From assembly GCA_964019165.1 (NCBI GenBank), contig OZ025269.1, forward strand, positions 8,481,191-8,545,190: a stretch of DNA of 64,000 bases. Reading direction: 5' to 3'. Under the pieces are notes generated by a model, which saw only the letters and a list, made by a program, of their open reading frames with translations, made no database searches and was not told where the DNA came from. Every line of letters begins with the position of its first letter. Positions within the stretch are counted from its first letter, which is position 1. The position numbers and the translations under genes are program-made. Below, one piece after another: positions 1-12,011 of the stretch. Source of the DNA: Mastigias papua (lineage: Eukaryota > Cnidaria > Scyphozoa > Rhizostomeae > Mastigiidae).

Positions 1-492
1 TTGTCTTTGTTACGTTAAATCTGAAATTCTAGACAATATGTTGCTTCCCCGCTGTCTTTCATGCTAAACTGGTTTTGCAACAACTTCTACTCTCGTTCTA
101 GTACTTGCATATTATTTGACGTTAGCATTAAATAGTCCACATGCAATGCAATGTATACTTAACTCTCTTCGACTTGTATGACGTCTAAGCAGGTGTCTAG
201 TCCGCATTGTTTATATCTATTTTCTTGAAAGAACTTATTTATCGTATCAAACCAACATCTTGAGGCTTGTTTGAGTCCGTTGATACTCTTGACCATTTTG
301 CAAACAAGTTTTTCTTAGCCAAATTGAACATAACCCTAAGGTTGTCTCATATAGACTTCTTCATTTAATTCTCCATTGTAGAAGGCTGCAGAGACGTCTA
401 TCGGATGTACTTCAAAAGTTAGCTGATTGACAATAGCAAGCAATGTTCTAATTGATGTTAATCTTGCAGCTGGAAAGAAAGTCTCTTTATAG
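1..492 (-). pseudogene. Copia (Ty1) reverse transcriptase fragment
   Basis: Reading the minus strand from about 490 to 1 gives the start of a Ty1/Copia RT. It has a segment matching the family pattern ARLTSIRTLLAI, then the equivalent of the 'DV..AFLNG.L.E.VYM.QP' block (here IDVSAAFYNGELNEEVYMRQ), then SINGLKQASRCW, which corresponds to the usual 'LYGLKQAPR.W'. In-frame stops follow the QP block and the next glycine stretch, and the C-terminal YVDD part lies outside the window or is lost. It is a decayed copy, not a working gene. The upstream end is cut by the solo LTR starting at about 494. The family call is firm because three ordered motifs agree. Confidence 0.8.
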
Positions 493-493
493 T

Positions 494-916
494 TGCAGCA
501 ATTACATTTTTAGTTGCTTTATCTTCCATTCCATTAATTCATTCATTGCGTGTTTTCCTTCAACTCATTGCCATCACTTCCTCTACGCTAACACTAAGCT
601 AATATCACACAAACATTCTATTACGTCATAGCACTTTGTCCTTTGTTTAGGCCTATTTTCATACTAGCTTTCCCTCAGTACTTTGCCATACCTAACCTAG
701 CCCTTCCCTTCCAACACAAATTTTGTTTATTTTATCGTTCTGCGTAATTCCGGGGAACAATTGTAAATTACACGTTCAAATTGTAAAATAGTTAATTGGC
801 CTTTACACTGGCAATGACCATACAGAATAAAAACACATCTGTAAAGGTTTCTTGTCTGCAATACTGCAAACGGCAATAAAGCTAAAATTACATCCGGTGA
901 GATCCAACCTTATAAC

Positions 917-925
<9 letters not shown>
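494..925 (+). repeat. Solo LTR of a Gypsy-type element
   Basis: This stretch reads, with substitutions and small gaps, like the reverse complement of 10419-10847. Shared blocks include GTTTAGGCCTATTTTCATAC, a block around TACCTAACCTAGCCCTTCC, and GGGAACAATTGTA. The 10.4-kb copy sits directly after a polypurine tract and Gypsy integrase, which identifies the repeat as a Gypsy LTR. No Gypsy coding sequence flanks this copy, so it is a solo or truncated LTR. Its right end runs into a (TA)n array. Confidence 0.6.

Positions 926-996
<71 letters not shown>
916..996. repeat. (TA)n microsatellite
   Basis: About 80 bp of nearly pure TA. It lies just beyond the 3' end of the Penelope-like element. The tyrosine/isoleucine-repeat reading frame across it is meaningless. 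Confidence 0.95.
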
Positions 997-1002
<6 letters not shown>

Positions 1003-1006
<4 letters not shown>

Positions 1007-1024
1007 ACACTTGAACTTAAATAA
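1003..1024. repeat. Short inverted repeat at PLE 3' side (mate at 4981-5004)
   Basis: CAACACTTGAACTTAAATAA reads on the plus strand here and on the minus strand immediately upstream of the PLE start codon at 4979. The PLE coding region is therefore framed by a 20-odd-bp inverted repeat. Penelope-like elements often carry inverted or partial copies of their own ends, and this is probably such a remnant. Confidence 0.6.
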
Positions 1025-1049
1025 TGTGGCGCATCCATTTGTCTTACTA

Positions 1050-2357
1050 AAATTATGGTTGATTGTTATCAGGTTGCTTTAACTTGTTATTCAATCCGTT
1101 AGGATGTAAAGTTTTCAAGCGTAGAATCCAGTTGTCTTCATGGGTTTCTAGAATTAATGTTATGTTATCTAATGTGCTTTTTTCTATTTTTTCAATGATT
1201 TTAAATTTCGCTTGTATGGAAAAGTCATGGTTATTTTGTCGAAAATGTTGTTCCACGGGGAGTAATTTATCAGAAGCTATGGATTTTATTCGATATTTGT
1301 AGTTGTTAAGTCTTAAATTAAAGGGCCATTCAGATTTACCTATGTATTGTATGGAGCAGAGTGTATTCTAATAGGTATATTACATTTTTACTTTTACAAT
1401 TGGTTTTATGGTATATGTTATAAATTTTCTTAGTTACATTACTTGTGAAAGTGTTGGTGGAATTAAGGTATTTGCAGCATAGACTACTAGAGTGGTTACA
1501 GGGTTGGCATGATTGTATAGATTTTGTTCTAGGCTTCGCTTTAATAATTCTATCATTTAAAATGTAATTATTTCCTATAATGTCTTTGATGCTTTTGGAT
1601 CGTCGGAATGTTAACATAGCAGGGTGTGAGAATGTGTCTTTTAGATTAGGCTTTAGTTTAAGAATGTCCCAGCGTTTATGAATAATGTTAGTAATAGTTG
1701 GAAGGGTCATGTTGACCGTAGTAATGAAGGGTATACGGCTTGTATTGTTTTTATCATTATTAGTTAGTTTCAAGGTGTCCTCTCTTTTCAGGGCGACCAC
1801 TTTGTGTATTTTGTCCTTTATTATGTCTGGCTTATAACCTCGCGCTATGAATTGTCGCTTCAATTTTTCACAATGTATGTTGAGCTCATTATTTTGTGAA
1901 CATATCCTTTTTAGTCTAAGTGCTTGGGAATATGGTAAGCTATCTTTGAGGTGTTTCGGATGGGATGATTTTGAATGAAGGTAATTGTGTGTGTCAGTGG
2001 GTTTTGTATAAAGTGTAGTTTGTAGGTGTCTATTTTCGTCAATATATATCAGAGTATCAAGAAATGCAATTGATTTTGTGGATGTTTCATAGTCAAATTT
2101 TATCGAATCATGTTTGGTACTAAGGTCCTGTAAAAATTTTTTCAGTTTTGTATCATCTCCTGTGTATATAAGGAAAATATCATCTATGTATCTAGCGTAA
2201 AAGAGACAGTCTCCGTTAATTTCAGGGTATATATATTTTGTTTCAAATCTTCCCATATAAATGGTAGCATATGAAGGGGCTGCTATGGTTCCCATGGCAC
2301 AGCCTTTTACTTGAAGGAAATTTCTTCCCTTAAATGTAAAGTTATTCAATGTTAGTA
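1050..2357 (-). pseudogene. PLE RT palm and GIY-YIG endonuclease (C-terminal part)
   Basis: The frame running down from 2355 contains GCAMGTIAAPSYATIYMG, the PLE 'G..MG...AP..A..YM' motif. It is followed by the catalytic YIDD box (ARYIDDIFLIYTG), then FLDTLIYID and TKPTDTHNYLHS.SSHP, all typical of PLE RT. Near 1400 a CKSKNVIYLLEY segment starts the GIY-YIG module. After a frameshift near 1350 an adjacent frame supplies the remainder, including an IGKSE-like turn and NNHDFS. The last codons end near 1050. The leftmost part of the 2385-1336 frame (first 10 or so residues) belongs to the inserted DNA transposon, not to the PLE. Confidence 0.85.
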
Positions 2358-3430
2358 CACTAGAGGGACAAAAGTATTGCAACACCCTGTTAAAAATGGC
2401 AGCTTTCTACGGGCTACGGCCTATTCTTTGAAATTTACATAACAAAATTATCACAATGTAGGGGCTTCTTCCATCTTAACTTAGGCTGGAAAATATTCAT
2501 CATTCATTCAACTTTGAACCAAAACAAACTTTTGAACTCTATCAAGAATTATGACAGAAAAATTGATGAAAGTGTTGAAGGAGTGACGTTAAATGTTTAG
2601 GCAGTGATTTTAGGAATGTGGTAAGGAGAAATAATGTTACAATACGCATTTTCTGACAAAAGTATATGGTATTTCACTGCCTGTAACGACAAAATATATT
2701 GTACTGACCGTTTTTAAAAAAATGTTTGCTGTGGGGTCCTCTTCATTTAGATATTCGTTATCTTTGTTCTGTGGAGCAGTTTCAGGTGAGAAATGCTTTG
2801 CAATGACAATAAGCATATTATTTTTAAGCTTTCTTTCTTGCAGTTACTGTTTGAGCACAGGCTTTGCAATTATCCTTGTAAGAATAGTCTAAAATCAATC
2901 ATGTCGGATATACCGGGAAAGCTCTTAAAACAATGTTATTTTTAGTCTCTTACTTGCTTAACTTTTTCCATATACAAGAAGGGCTTCCAAAGATGACTCG
3001 CCTGAAATTGCTTTATGAACTAACATCTTTTTCTCCTAGATGATGAGAGATAATTTAAAAAACAATTCACAGCCAAGTTTAGACCTGAACTATGCTGGCC
3101 TTGAAACGCTAAAGTATCTCACTCTTGCTTTCAAATATAGGCACTTTTACGCTAATTTCTTCTTGCCACCTTCCTAAAATCACTGCCTAAACATTTAACC
3201 TCACTCCTTCAACACTTTCATCAATTTTTCTGTCATAATTCTTGATAGAGTTCAAAAGTTTGTTTTGGTTCAAAGTTGAATGAATGATGAATATTTTCCA
3301 GCCTAAGTTAAGATGGAAGAAGCCCCTACATTGTGATAATTTTGTTATGTAAATTTCAAAGAGTAGGTAATTGGGCAGTAGAAAGCTGCCATTTTTAACA
3401 GGGTGTTGCAATACTTTTGTCCCCCTAGTG
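2358..3430. mobile_element. Non-autonomous Tc1/mariner-type element with long TIRs
   Basis: The ends are CACTAGAGGGACAAAAGTAT on the left and its near-exact inverse on the right, with flanking TA at 2356-2357 and 3431-3432. The inverted repeats extend about 260 bp inward (to about 2620 and from about 3170) with few mismatches. The 0.55-kb centre has no recognisable transposase. TA duplication and end sequence point to Tc1/mariner. It interrupts the PLE RT between its N-terminal fingers and the GCAMGT motif. Confidence 0.85.
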
Positions 3431-3432
3431 TA

Positions 3433-4371
3433 CATGATGCATGAGGGCGGTTATTACTTTAGTAGATGGTTCCTTGTGTGTTCTGTTGTCTAGGCATTCC
3501 TCAAGGGCTGACAAACCTTCATTGTGTTTGATGTTTGAGTATAAAGATCTGACGTCTAATGTGGCTAGAATTGCGTTGTGGGGTACAAAGTCGATGTTTT
3601 TTAATTTGTTTATGAAATCCGTTGTATCTCTGATATAAGACTTGACTTTTGTGGCTAGGGGTTGTATGTGGTGATCCACATATCTTGGTAATTTAGTAGT
3701 GTGACAGTTTATTGATGAGATTACAGGTCTACCGGGGATGTTCTTTTTGTGTATTTTGGGTAAAAGGAAAATCTGGCAGGTTTTACGTGTTTAGGTTTCA
3801 ATACTTCAGCCGTTTCTTTATCTATCATATTGTCAGAGAGCATTTCATTAAGAGAGTTAATTATTATTTGTTGATAGTCATTAAAAGGGTCGTTTGAGAG
3901 TTCTTGGTAAAATTCAGAATTGTTTAGCTGGCTATTTGCTTGTGCAAGGTATTCTTCGATGCCCCAGATGACTGTGGTACCGCCTTTATCGGCTCTGGTG
4001 ATAACAAGATCGGTTCTATTTTCGAGTTCCTTAAGGGCTTTACGTTGTGGTCTAGTTAAGTTATCTATTGGTGGATTTAGCTGTTCATGATTTTCTATAT
4101 CTGTTTTAACTGCAAGTTGAAAGGTTTGAATGGTTGGGTCAATGTTATTGGGTTTAAATAGCTTATTGGTCTCTATAAGTTGTTGTAAAATCGTTGGTTC
4201 ATACTTTGATATTCCAAAATGGGCTTTCAATTCAATTCTTCTAAAAAATGCTTTTAGGTCTTTTTGTAGTACGTTTTTATCATAGGGGGGTGGGCGGGGG
4301 CAAAAATTTAGGCCTTTACCTAATAATTTAAATACATGTAAAGAAAATTTATCTCTACTTAAGTTTTTCAC
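3433..4371 (-). pseudogene. PLE RT, N-terminal part
   Basis: The frame 4371-3721 starts with NLSRDKFSLHVFKLLGKGL, the usual entry to PLE RT, and contains RADKGGTTVIW, the PLE counterpart of RT motif 1. It ends in YPKYTKRTSPVDL after a frameshift at about 3730. The next frame (3700-3430) continues with LPRYVDHHIQPLA and TLDVRSLYSNI, the first catalytic aspartate block ('L.TLDV.SLYTNI'). The join to the C-terminal part is broken by the DNA transposon at 3430. Confidence 0.8.
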
Positions 4372-4979
4372 TTTTCCATCTGGGTCGTTTTTAAATCGAC
4401 GAGTCTTTCGAAGTTGCTTTGTAAAAGCTTGAAGGCTTCCGCTGTGTTGGCGAGGAGTTCTGTTGGTTGGGGGCTTGTTAAGTTTTTTGAAGACTTGTGG
4501 TAGGTATATCCGTTCCCTTGTGGTTGCGATCGTGATTCGTTGCTGTGTATGCCAGTTGCTGTTCTGTCAATCTGATTCTCGTTGTAAATGGTACTCCTAG
4601 TTGTTGGGCGGCTCTTGCTAGGCTTCAGAATACCAGCGTATGAGCGTGGTTCTGTCCTCCCTGTTGCTTCTCTGGAGGGTATGGGTTCGTTTGCATAAAT
4701 TCGAGGGATCCTTTGCATATAGTTAATTTGCGTGAGTGGTTGTTTTTCTTTTTTCTCTTGTTTTTGTTTTGAGTTAAGGTTCCATCGGAGTTTTCTGTGT
4801 TTTGCTGTTTTTTCGCGCTTGAGTTCCTTGGCTTTTTGTTCGTTGAATTTTGCAATGGTAGTTTTTATTTCATTATATTCTTCTTGATCGGTATGTTTTT
4901 TTATTTCTTCTTCCAGGTTTAGTATTTCTGATTTGGTTTTAGCGATGGTCTTTTCGCAGAATTCGATGGTATCTTTCAT
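4368..4979 (-). CDS. PLE N-terminal coiled-coil ORF
   Basis: This 203-aa frame begins at the ATG at 4979. Residues 1-75 are charged and heptad-like ([18 protein letters not shown]), predicting a coiled coil, and contain a basic KHRKLRW segment. Residues 90-203 are low-complexity and polar. The end overlaps the RT frame in a shifted register, so either the RT was expressed by frameshift or a mutation separated a single ORF. The position directly ahead of the RT fits the N-terminal domain of PLE proteins. No enzymatic motif is visible. Confidence 0.6.
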   Translation of the reverse strand: MKDTIEFCEKTIAKTKSEILNLEEEIKKHTDQEEYNEIKTTIAKFNEQKAKELKREKTAKHRKLRWNLNSKQKQEKKEKQPLTQINYMQRIPRIYANEPIPSREATGRTEPRSYAGILKPSKSRPTTRSTIYNENQIDRTATGIHSNESRSQPQGNGYTYHKSSKNLTSPQPTELLANTAEAFKLLQSNFERLVDLKTTQMEK

Positions 4980-5106
4980 GAGTTATTTAAGTTCAAGTGT
5001 TGTTGTTACATCGTTTCCCTGTGGCCCATCATTTTATCAACCATTGTATATTACGTCAAATGTAAAAATCCAGTTATACATATAGTAGAAGTAGTATTAA
5101 TCCTTC

Positions 5107-5147
5107 ATTCCCCTGAGGATGACACATTGTCGAAACTAGTCGGGAAT
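5107..5147 (+). ncRNA. Hammerhead ribozyme motif (type I, minimal)
   Basis: Stem I pairs ATTCCC (5107-5112) with GGGAAT (5142-5147). The first core strand is CTGAGGA (5113-5119, consensus CUGANGA). Stem II pairs GACA with TGTC around a CAT loop, with one extra U at 5120. The second core strand is GAAA (5132-5135). Stem III is only 2 bp with a TA loop. The cleavage triplet is GTC (5139-5141). All invariant core positions are met. Very short stem III hammerheads are characteristic of PLE terminal repeats. The motif lies on the strand opposite to the PLE ORF, so it may belong to an inverted end fragment. Confidence 0.7.
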
Positions 5148-5195
5148 TTTAATAAAAAGAGAATTGATTCCGGATCGTCTTTCTTTTTCGTACAC

Positions 5196-5571
<376 letters not shown>

Positions 5572-5575
<4 letters not shown>

Positions 5576-8346
5576 TTAGTCATTCTACAAATTGAAAATC
5601 AAGAATTATTAAATAGTCTATACCAGTCTGTTAAGCAAAAGCTTTCACAACCAACCGTGTTTTCAGAAGGCTAAAATTTTATTTTATGTTTTAATAATAT
5701 AATAATCCTTCTTCTGTTGATGTTGCTTTTTTTATAGTAAGTTGATTTCGTTTAGGTTACAATTGATGTTTTCCATAGTAAGCTGTTTTCGTTTAACTTA
5801 TACAATAGATGTTTTTCATAGTAAGTTGTTTTTCGTTTAAATTACAATAGGTGTGTTTCTCGTTAAGCAGGTTGTTAAAATCAGAAATCAGAACCCCTCT
5901 CTTGTTAGCTATCGTATTATATTTAGGTTCTTTACAGTTGCCATGATCAATAAGTAATTTCATAGTACTTTCTTTTGCCTCTGATTATAAAATGCTCTTT
6001 CCCTCTCTTTCTTTTGCTTTAAGTACAAAAATGTGTTGCATATGACAGGAGTTATAAACTCCTACTCAAGATAGCAGTCAAAAGCCAATTCTTGACAATA
6101 TACACAGCCAAATCGTCACACTATACGGACTTCTTCGAAAGGCGTGTTCATGAAATTCAATGTCACATTCATGCTTGTCCATAGAATCAGGAAACACCCC
6201 TTTTGCGGACAATTGGCTGACAAGTCAGACCCAATCACTGATCCTCCACGTCCTTTTAATATATAATTCTTGCTCTTTAATAGAAAAATCAATGATATTT
6301 CAGAATTTATTTAGAAATAATATACCAATGCAAAGGTTCAGGTCATATGAAACCTATACCTTAATGTCTGTTAGCCACTATTGTCCAAGTCAGCTAATCA
6401 GTGAGGATTTGCATAGATATTGATCTTTAACACTTTTGACAGGACTAGAGTTTTTTCTGCCTCTGGAAGTCTGAAATTCTGAACTTTCTTATACAAGTGC
6501 GGACCAACACCTGAAAAGTAATACACTTTTCTAAACCTTAGATCTTGGATTATAGGTTTTTTGTACCCCTTCCTTAGCGATTTTGTTGGCATGCAAGAAG
6601 CGCATGCTGCGCTTCATCTATTTCAATTTAATCGAGGAAGTATTCTGACTTGTTGTCAAATTTGAATAGAAGCAGCAATTCCAAAAATCACACTCATTTC
6701 GTTTTAGAGTGAAACTGATGACGGCAACTCTGATATTATGGACTTATTCAAGAATTGGTAGCTACAGTGCAAGAGTCACATTCAATAAGTTGCTTTCCAT
6801 GATAGGATGATTTTTGCTTGTTGCCTGCTACACATTTTATTGGATGACAAGACTCCAGGAGAAGTCCATCAATCAACTATTCAATGATGCTGCGCCTCTC
6901 GTGGATATGAAACTTTTATTTAATAGATGTATTAGAGTATGATCTGTGACTTTACTTGACAAATTCGTTTACTGCTAATAGTATTAGAGATGTTGTTTGA
7001 AAAAGTTTGTGGTGTTATTTCAGTTTTTCCAAAAATAAGTTCTTAGTTAGGCTCTATCCTTTAGGTACATAGATAGCTCTTATCTGAATGTCTAAGAAAC
7101 CTATGGATAAGTTATTGGCGAGAAAGATATGTTGTAATGCTTATGTGATATTTGAAGTATGAAACATCTTTGCTTTCATTTCATTTACTTTTCAAACTGT
7201 TCTTGAAGAAGTGTACCTAATAATTGTCAAATGAAGAACGATTTGCTGTTAAAATATTTTAGAAAACAGACTTTACTATATTACAATGACGGCAGTTGCT
7301 GGATTCAAGTATAGTGCAATAGTTTATTATGAATTTACAAGAACAACAGAAAAACTGATTAAATCAATTCCAGATCAAGAGATGGTAATTAAAACACATT
7401 TATCAATACAATGGAAAATTGATAGCAATATAAAAGAATGATTACTATCCTGTCTAACAAATATTCCATTAGCTACCTTGGAAAGGCCAGTTTCCGGAGT
7501 TTTTACATGAAGATTCATGCCATAAGAAAACATAGCCTGTCTCATTAACTTTTGGTAGTCACCTCAAATGGTAACTTTGGGTAACTGCTAACTTTAATCT
7601 AAACCAAATGAAAGCTCTTATTATTTAACAGATGACAGAAGAAACCAACTATACAATGTTTTTAGCTCAGTTTTAGTAAGTCAATGTCTGTTTTGTCTTG
7701 GACGTACACTAGGCCTATGGTAAAAATTATCAGAATCTAAAAATCTCAGGGATTTATGTAATATTTATATCTTGAAAATAAGCTCCTTCAGGAGGGTACG
7801 TAAGCACCAAATTGACCAAGAATAGGAATGGTTAGCTTTCTGTAATAGTGAAACTAATTTCCATATTGAACTAAAAAGATAATGGTACAAATGCTTATGT
7901 GCCAAATTGATATCACTACTATGTAAAGGATTTAAAAATTTGAGATTGCTCGTGATATGAAAGCAAAAATAGTATCCTTGTGGCTTACCAGTAACCATGG
8001 ATGAGATTAATGATCTCTTGTTCCAGAAATATAAAAGTTTATCTCAGAATCTGATCAACAAAACTCTGCAACTCGATTCCAAATTGTCTAAACTAGTTTC
8101 AAACATAAATGGCTATCACTAAAAAACCTCAGTATATCATAGCTTTATAGCAACACTGGGCTGTTAGTGCTCAGCTATTCAAAGTTGATTGACTTCTGCA
8201 TAGCAAGATTTTATATCATTAACAAGCAACGCATTGAAGTTAACTAGGAAGGATTTTTAAGTTGGTTATTAAGTTGGTAAGTCATCTTCCGCAATAATGA
8301 ATTTAGTAAACCTCCTGTGTAAGGATTTTGCTCACCTTTTGTAGTT
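5572..8346. other. No recognisable gene
   Basis: AT-rich sequence with only short, uncharacteristic reading frames. I see a loose repetition of a TTTTCATAGTAAGTTGTTTTCG-like unit three times around 5735-5850, and otherwise no repeat, TIR or conserved protein motif. Confidence 0.6.
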
Positions 8347-8946
8347 ACCTTATTTCCTCGAAAGAGCACCCGGGCGCTCATTTAAAAGTCAGCCTTTGAG
8401 ATGAGGCGATCATTCGAGGGGTGCGCTCATTTTATTTCGTAGACATACAGACACAATCTTTCCCAATAGTTTTGGGTAGACACATAAACACAACACATGA
8501 AGAAATAGGAAATACAAGGAAAAGGAAAACAGTCAGAAAACTATGTGAAAATGAAAAACTTACAAATCAATACAAAGGAAAGGGTTACAAGAAAACTATC
8601 AATTTCGTCCTCTTCATCGATATCTATTAGCTTGTATTGTAGTGTAGCCTCAGCAATGTCCTGTTCTGAAACCAGCCTTTCAAATGGATTGAAGTCTGGT
8701 TCAATCAAAATTGGTAACTGTTCTTTTAATATGCCTAGACCAGCATGGCCATCTTTCAGGCAATAGATCAAGTAGTCTCCACATGTTTGATTTCAGTGGT
8801 TAGGTTTTTCTTGTTTCATTCTCTTCATTATTGTTAGCAACTCGTTATTAAAGAGGGGCGCTCATTCAAGGGGGGGTACTCATTTACAAATATTTACTTT
8901 AGGGGAGGCGCTCATTTAAGGGGGCGCTCTTTCGAGGAAATAAGGT
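8347..8946. mobile_element. Deletion derivative of a pogo/Tigger-like DNA transposon
   Basis: The terminal inverted repeats begin ACCTTATTTCCTCGAAAGAGC and its inverse, and continue into GC-rich subterminal GCGCTCATT motifs on both sides. The left flank ends in TA and the right flank is TG, or alternatively GTT on both sides. A minus-strand frame at 8771-8541 (IYCLKDG, NPFERLVSEQD, an acidic tail) resembles the C-terminal tail of pogo/Tigger DDE proteins. There is no catalytic domain. Family assignment is tentative. Confidence 0.55.
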
Positions 8947-10418
8947 GTTTAATAGTTGATAATTTTAATGTGAATTGTTATTTATCGCTTATTTATTAGA
9001 CATGAACACTGCTGAAGGTATCATGAGGAGGGTTACTATTATGCTGTATAAAATAGTTTCCTATAAAACTTAAGCTCTTTAAACAATTTACCAGCCAATT
9101 GTAGATCGGGCTGGCTATTTTAGAACCATTTTCTAAGCAATTATACTTGCTGCAGTGTCATTGTCAAAGAGTGCCTCTGCCATTTAGTGCAATCTTTATT
9201 ATTAGCAGGCACATTGATATCTTTTCTCCTTGCTCCTCTTCTCGATAATGATAGTTTTCTTTTATTAATGTTTAATGATAATATTGTGGGGGATACATTC
9301 AAAATTAGAGCTATTTTTCGGAACCAAGGTCGTGCATGACCTGAGCATGCGCAGTAGGCTTGAATTCCTGCTTGGTGGGCAATTAAACAATGGTGTAGGC
9401 TTTTGGTGACAGCTAAGGCTTCGATGTAATATTCATCCTAAACAAGCACTGAATGAACCCTGTATACTATGGAATATACTTGGGAGGTACCAAGGATGAA
9501 CTGTGCAAGTAAGTGCAGACAGACATTGAAGTTTTCAAAGTTCTTATATTTAATATCCTCCTTTCAAAAATCTGATGCTATTCATTGGCCTGAAGGACAG
9601 ATCTGAGAAATATTCCATTCAATGCTCCTCAACAGGAAGTACTTTTTTTACCTAACTCTTTGAGTGCTGACCGCAAATGTGACTTGACAGCTTTACATTT
9701 TGTTTGTGACAGGACACAAGCACATCCTATGTGATGTCAGACAAATTTATTATCAATATGCTACCCTAAATGTATTCCTGCATGTAAGAAGGAAACTTGC
9801 TTGTAGCAGATATTATCTACTAAATGAATTTTCTCATCTGCAGTCATGTCTAGCAGTTTCTTAACATTTTGAATAGTATAACAGAAAAGTTGTTCTGTCT
9901 AATCTTAAGTCCGATATGGGCCAATCAAAAAGTTCCGAACGTGACACCTGAAGGATTTGACCTGTCAAACAATGATAGGCTTTTTGATGATCTTTTGCTC
10001 ATTCATTATTCCCATCTAGGTAGTATCTAGGTGGTATTGAAAAACTTTGGTTGCAAATTCTAATTCTAGTTATGGACGTGACAGGCAAAATTTGTTACTT
10101 TCACAACCTGTACTCTAGGACTGAAAGTTTACGAATTATAAAGGGTGATTTTTTATCTTCTTTTTACTCATTTTACAAGTTGCTGAGTATGAGCATAGTA
10201 TCAATAAGAAAGTCAATTTGCCGCGGCTGAAAGCTGTAGTTTACCAAAGTTTGGCTACTTTATTTCCAAGAAGATAGAATTACTCTAAAAATAATGCTTA
10301 AGCTGCAAGATTTATAAATGGAAAGACTATTTTTTACTTTGAGAAAACACCTTCAAGAACAACATACTTGTAGTAATTCTAAATCCTCACTTGATAGAAT
10401 TACTATTAACGATTGATA
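8947..10418. other. No recognisable gene
   Basis: Neither strand shows a conserved protein fragment or terminal repeat in this 1.5-kb interval. Confidence 0.6.
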
Positions 10419-10847
10419 TGTATATAAATAAAGTCATGATCTCACGCAATGTTACTTTGGCATTTGTCGCTTGTAGTCAGTAAAGCAAGGGAACTTTTCT
10501 TGATGCTTCTTTATAATGTTTTACTGTCACCAGTGTAAATTCGAACTAACTATTTTACGGTTTGATCGTGCCATATACAATTGTTCCCAAGAATTACGCA
10601 ATGTGATGAATTAAACTAAATATGTGTGGGAATGGAAGGACTAGGCTAGGTATAGTAAAGTATTGAGGGAAGGCTGGTATGAAAATAGGCCTAAACAAAA
10701 GTCCACGTGTTATGATGCAAGATAGTGTTAGCATGATGTTAGTTTAGTGTTAGCGTAGAGGACGTGTTAGCAATGAATTGTAACAAAACACGCAATGGAT
10801 GAATGACAGGACTGGAAGACAAAGTAAATTATAACAGAATTGCTACA
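10419..10847 (-). repeat. 3' LTR of degenerate Gypsy element
   Basis: On the minus strand this begins TGTAGCAATTCTG immediately after a purine tract (the poly-C run at 10852-10864 on the plus strand) and ends ...TATATACA, giving a TG...CA LTR of about 429 bp. It matches the solo LTR at 494-925 in the opposite orientation. It terminates the Gypsy fragment at 10.87-11.85 kb. Confidence 0.7.
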
Positions 10848-10869
10848 AGGCTCCCCCCCCCCCTTAGAA

Positions 10870-11850
10870 TGCACATGGAGTGTGACAGCTAAAAGAAAAC
10901 ATAAAAACACAAGATACAACAATGAAATGAAGCAAAGGAGAAATAATGTTCAAGTTCTATATTGTAAGAGTCAAGCATCTGTCCGGAAAATATACTCTTC
11001 TTCCTGAGCGAATGGTACCTAGCAAAGTCTTGGATCGAGGAGTGTCTGAATTTGGTGAATCGTTAAGGGTGGCAGCAGTTTTATTGACCGGAGAAGAATC
11101 ACGATGTGAAGGTTTCAAACGAACAAGTGTGATAGAAATTGGTTTACCTTGAATGTCGAGAAGAAATTGTTTCTCATGGCGACGAATAATTTGGTAAGGT
11201 CAATCGCAAGGTGGATCGAGAGGCTTGCGTACAGCATCTTGGCGAATGAAAACGTGAGTGCAAGTAGAATGACTGGGTGGTACATGTGATGGTGGAGGTT
11301 ATAGGCGTGGTGGAACTGGTCGAAGCTGTTGCAAGTAAGAGGATAAACGATCGGCGTAAATGGAAGGGTCGAGTTGCTTGTCAACAGACGATGGAGTAAT
11401 TAATTGGCTAGGGAGGCGAAGAGTACATCCGTAAACTAATTGAGCTGGAGTGAATAGTGGGTCTTGCTTGAGGGTATCGCCAAGGCTTATAGGAATTAAC
11501 GGGGAACTTCAGTCCATATAGACGAGTCAGACGAGGCTTTGAAGCAGGCTTTCAAATGACGGTGGAACCATTCAACCATGGTAAGCTTTCGCATCGATCC
11601 GTTTGGATCCGAGAAGATATGAAAGGGCTATGAAGAGGGAGGATTCAAACTGTGTACCGAGGTCAGTTGTAACAGTGGATGGGAAACCAAAGGTAGATAC
11701 CCAACGGGCAAAAACAGCGCGAGGGACAGTTTCCGCAATAATATCAGGAATGGGAATTGCTTCTGGCCATCTGGTATATCGATCGACACAGTTGAGGAGA
11801 TAGCGGTAACCTTGTGATGACGAAATCGAGATGAATATGCTCAAATCGGG
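10870..11850 (-). pseudogene. Gypsy integrase fragment
   Basis: The minus-strand frame at 11830-11572 reads GYRYLLNCVDRYTRWPEAIP, then TFGFPSTVTTDLGTQFES and LGSKRIDAKAYH, the D and second D region of a Ty3/Gypsy integrase core. A frameshift lies just upstream, where FEHIHLDFV is in another frame. Further on (11384-11115) the post-integrase region, including PFTPIVYPLTC, is recognisable in shifted frames with stops. Gag, protease and RT are missing, so only the 3' end of a Gypsy element survives, next to its LTR. Confidence 0.8.
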
Positions 11851-12011
11851 TATCCAGAGTATCATAATGATAATAATTATCATCATTATTATTAGTATTA
11901 TTAATTTACCAATTTCCTTTCATTCGCTATTTTGAGATAAAGCACCGGGCCACTACCAGTAGCCTTGGATGAGACAAATTGACATAATGTATTCCAAGAA
12001 CCATATTGCAT

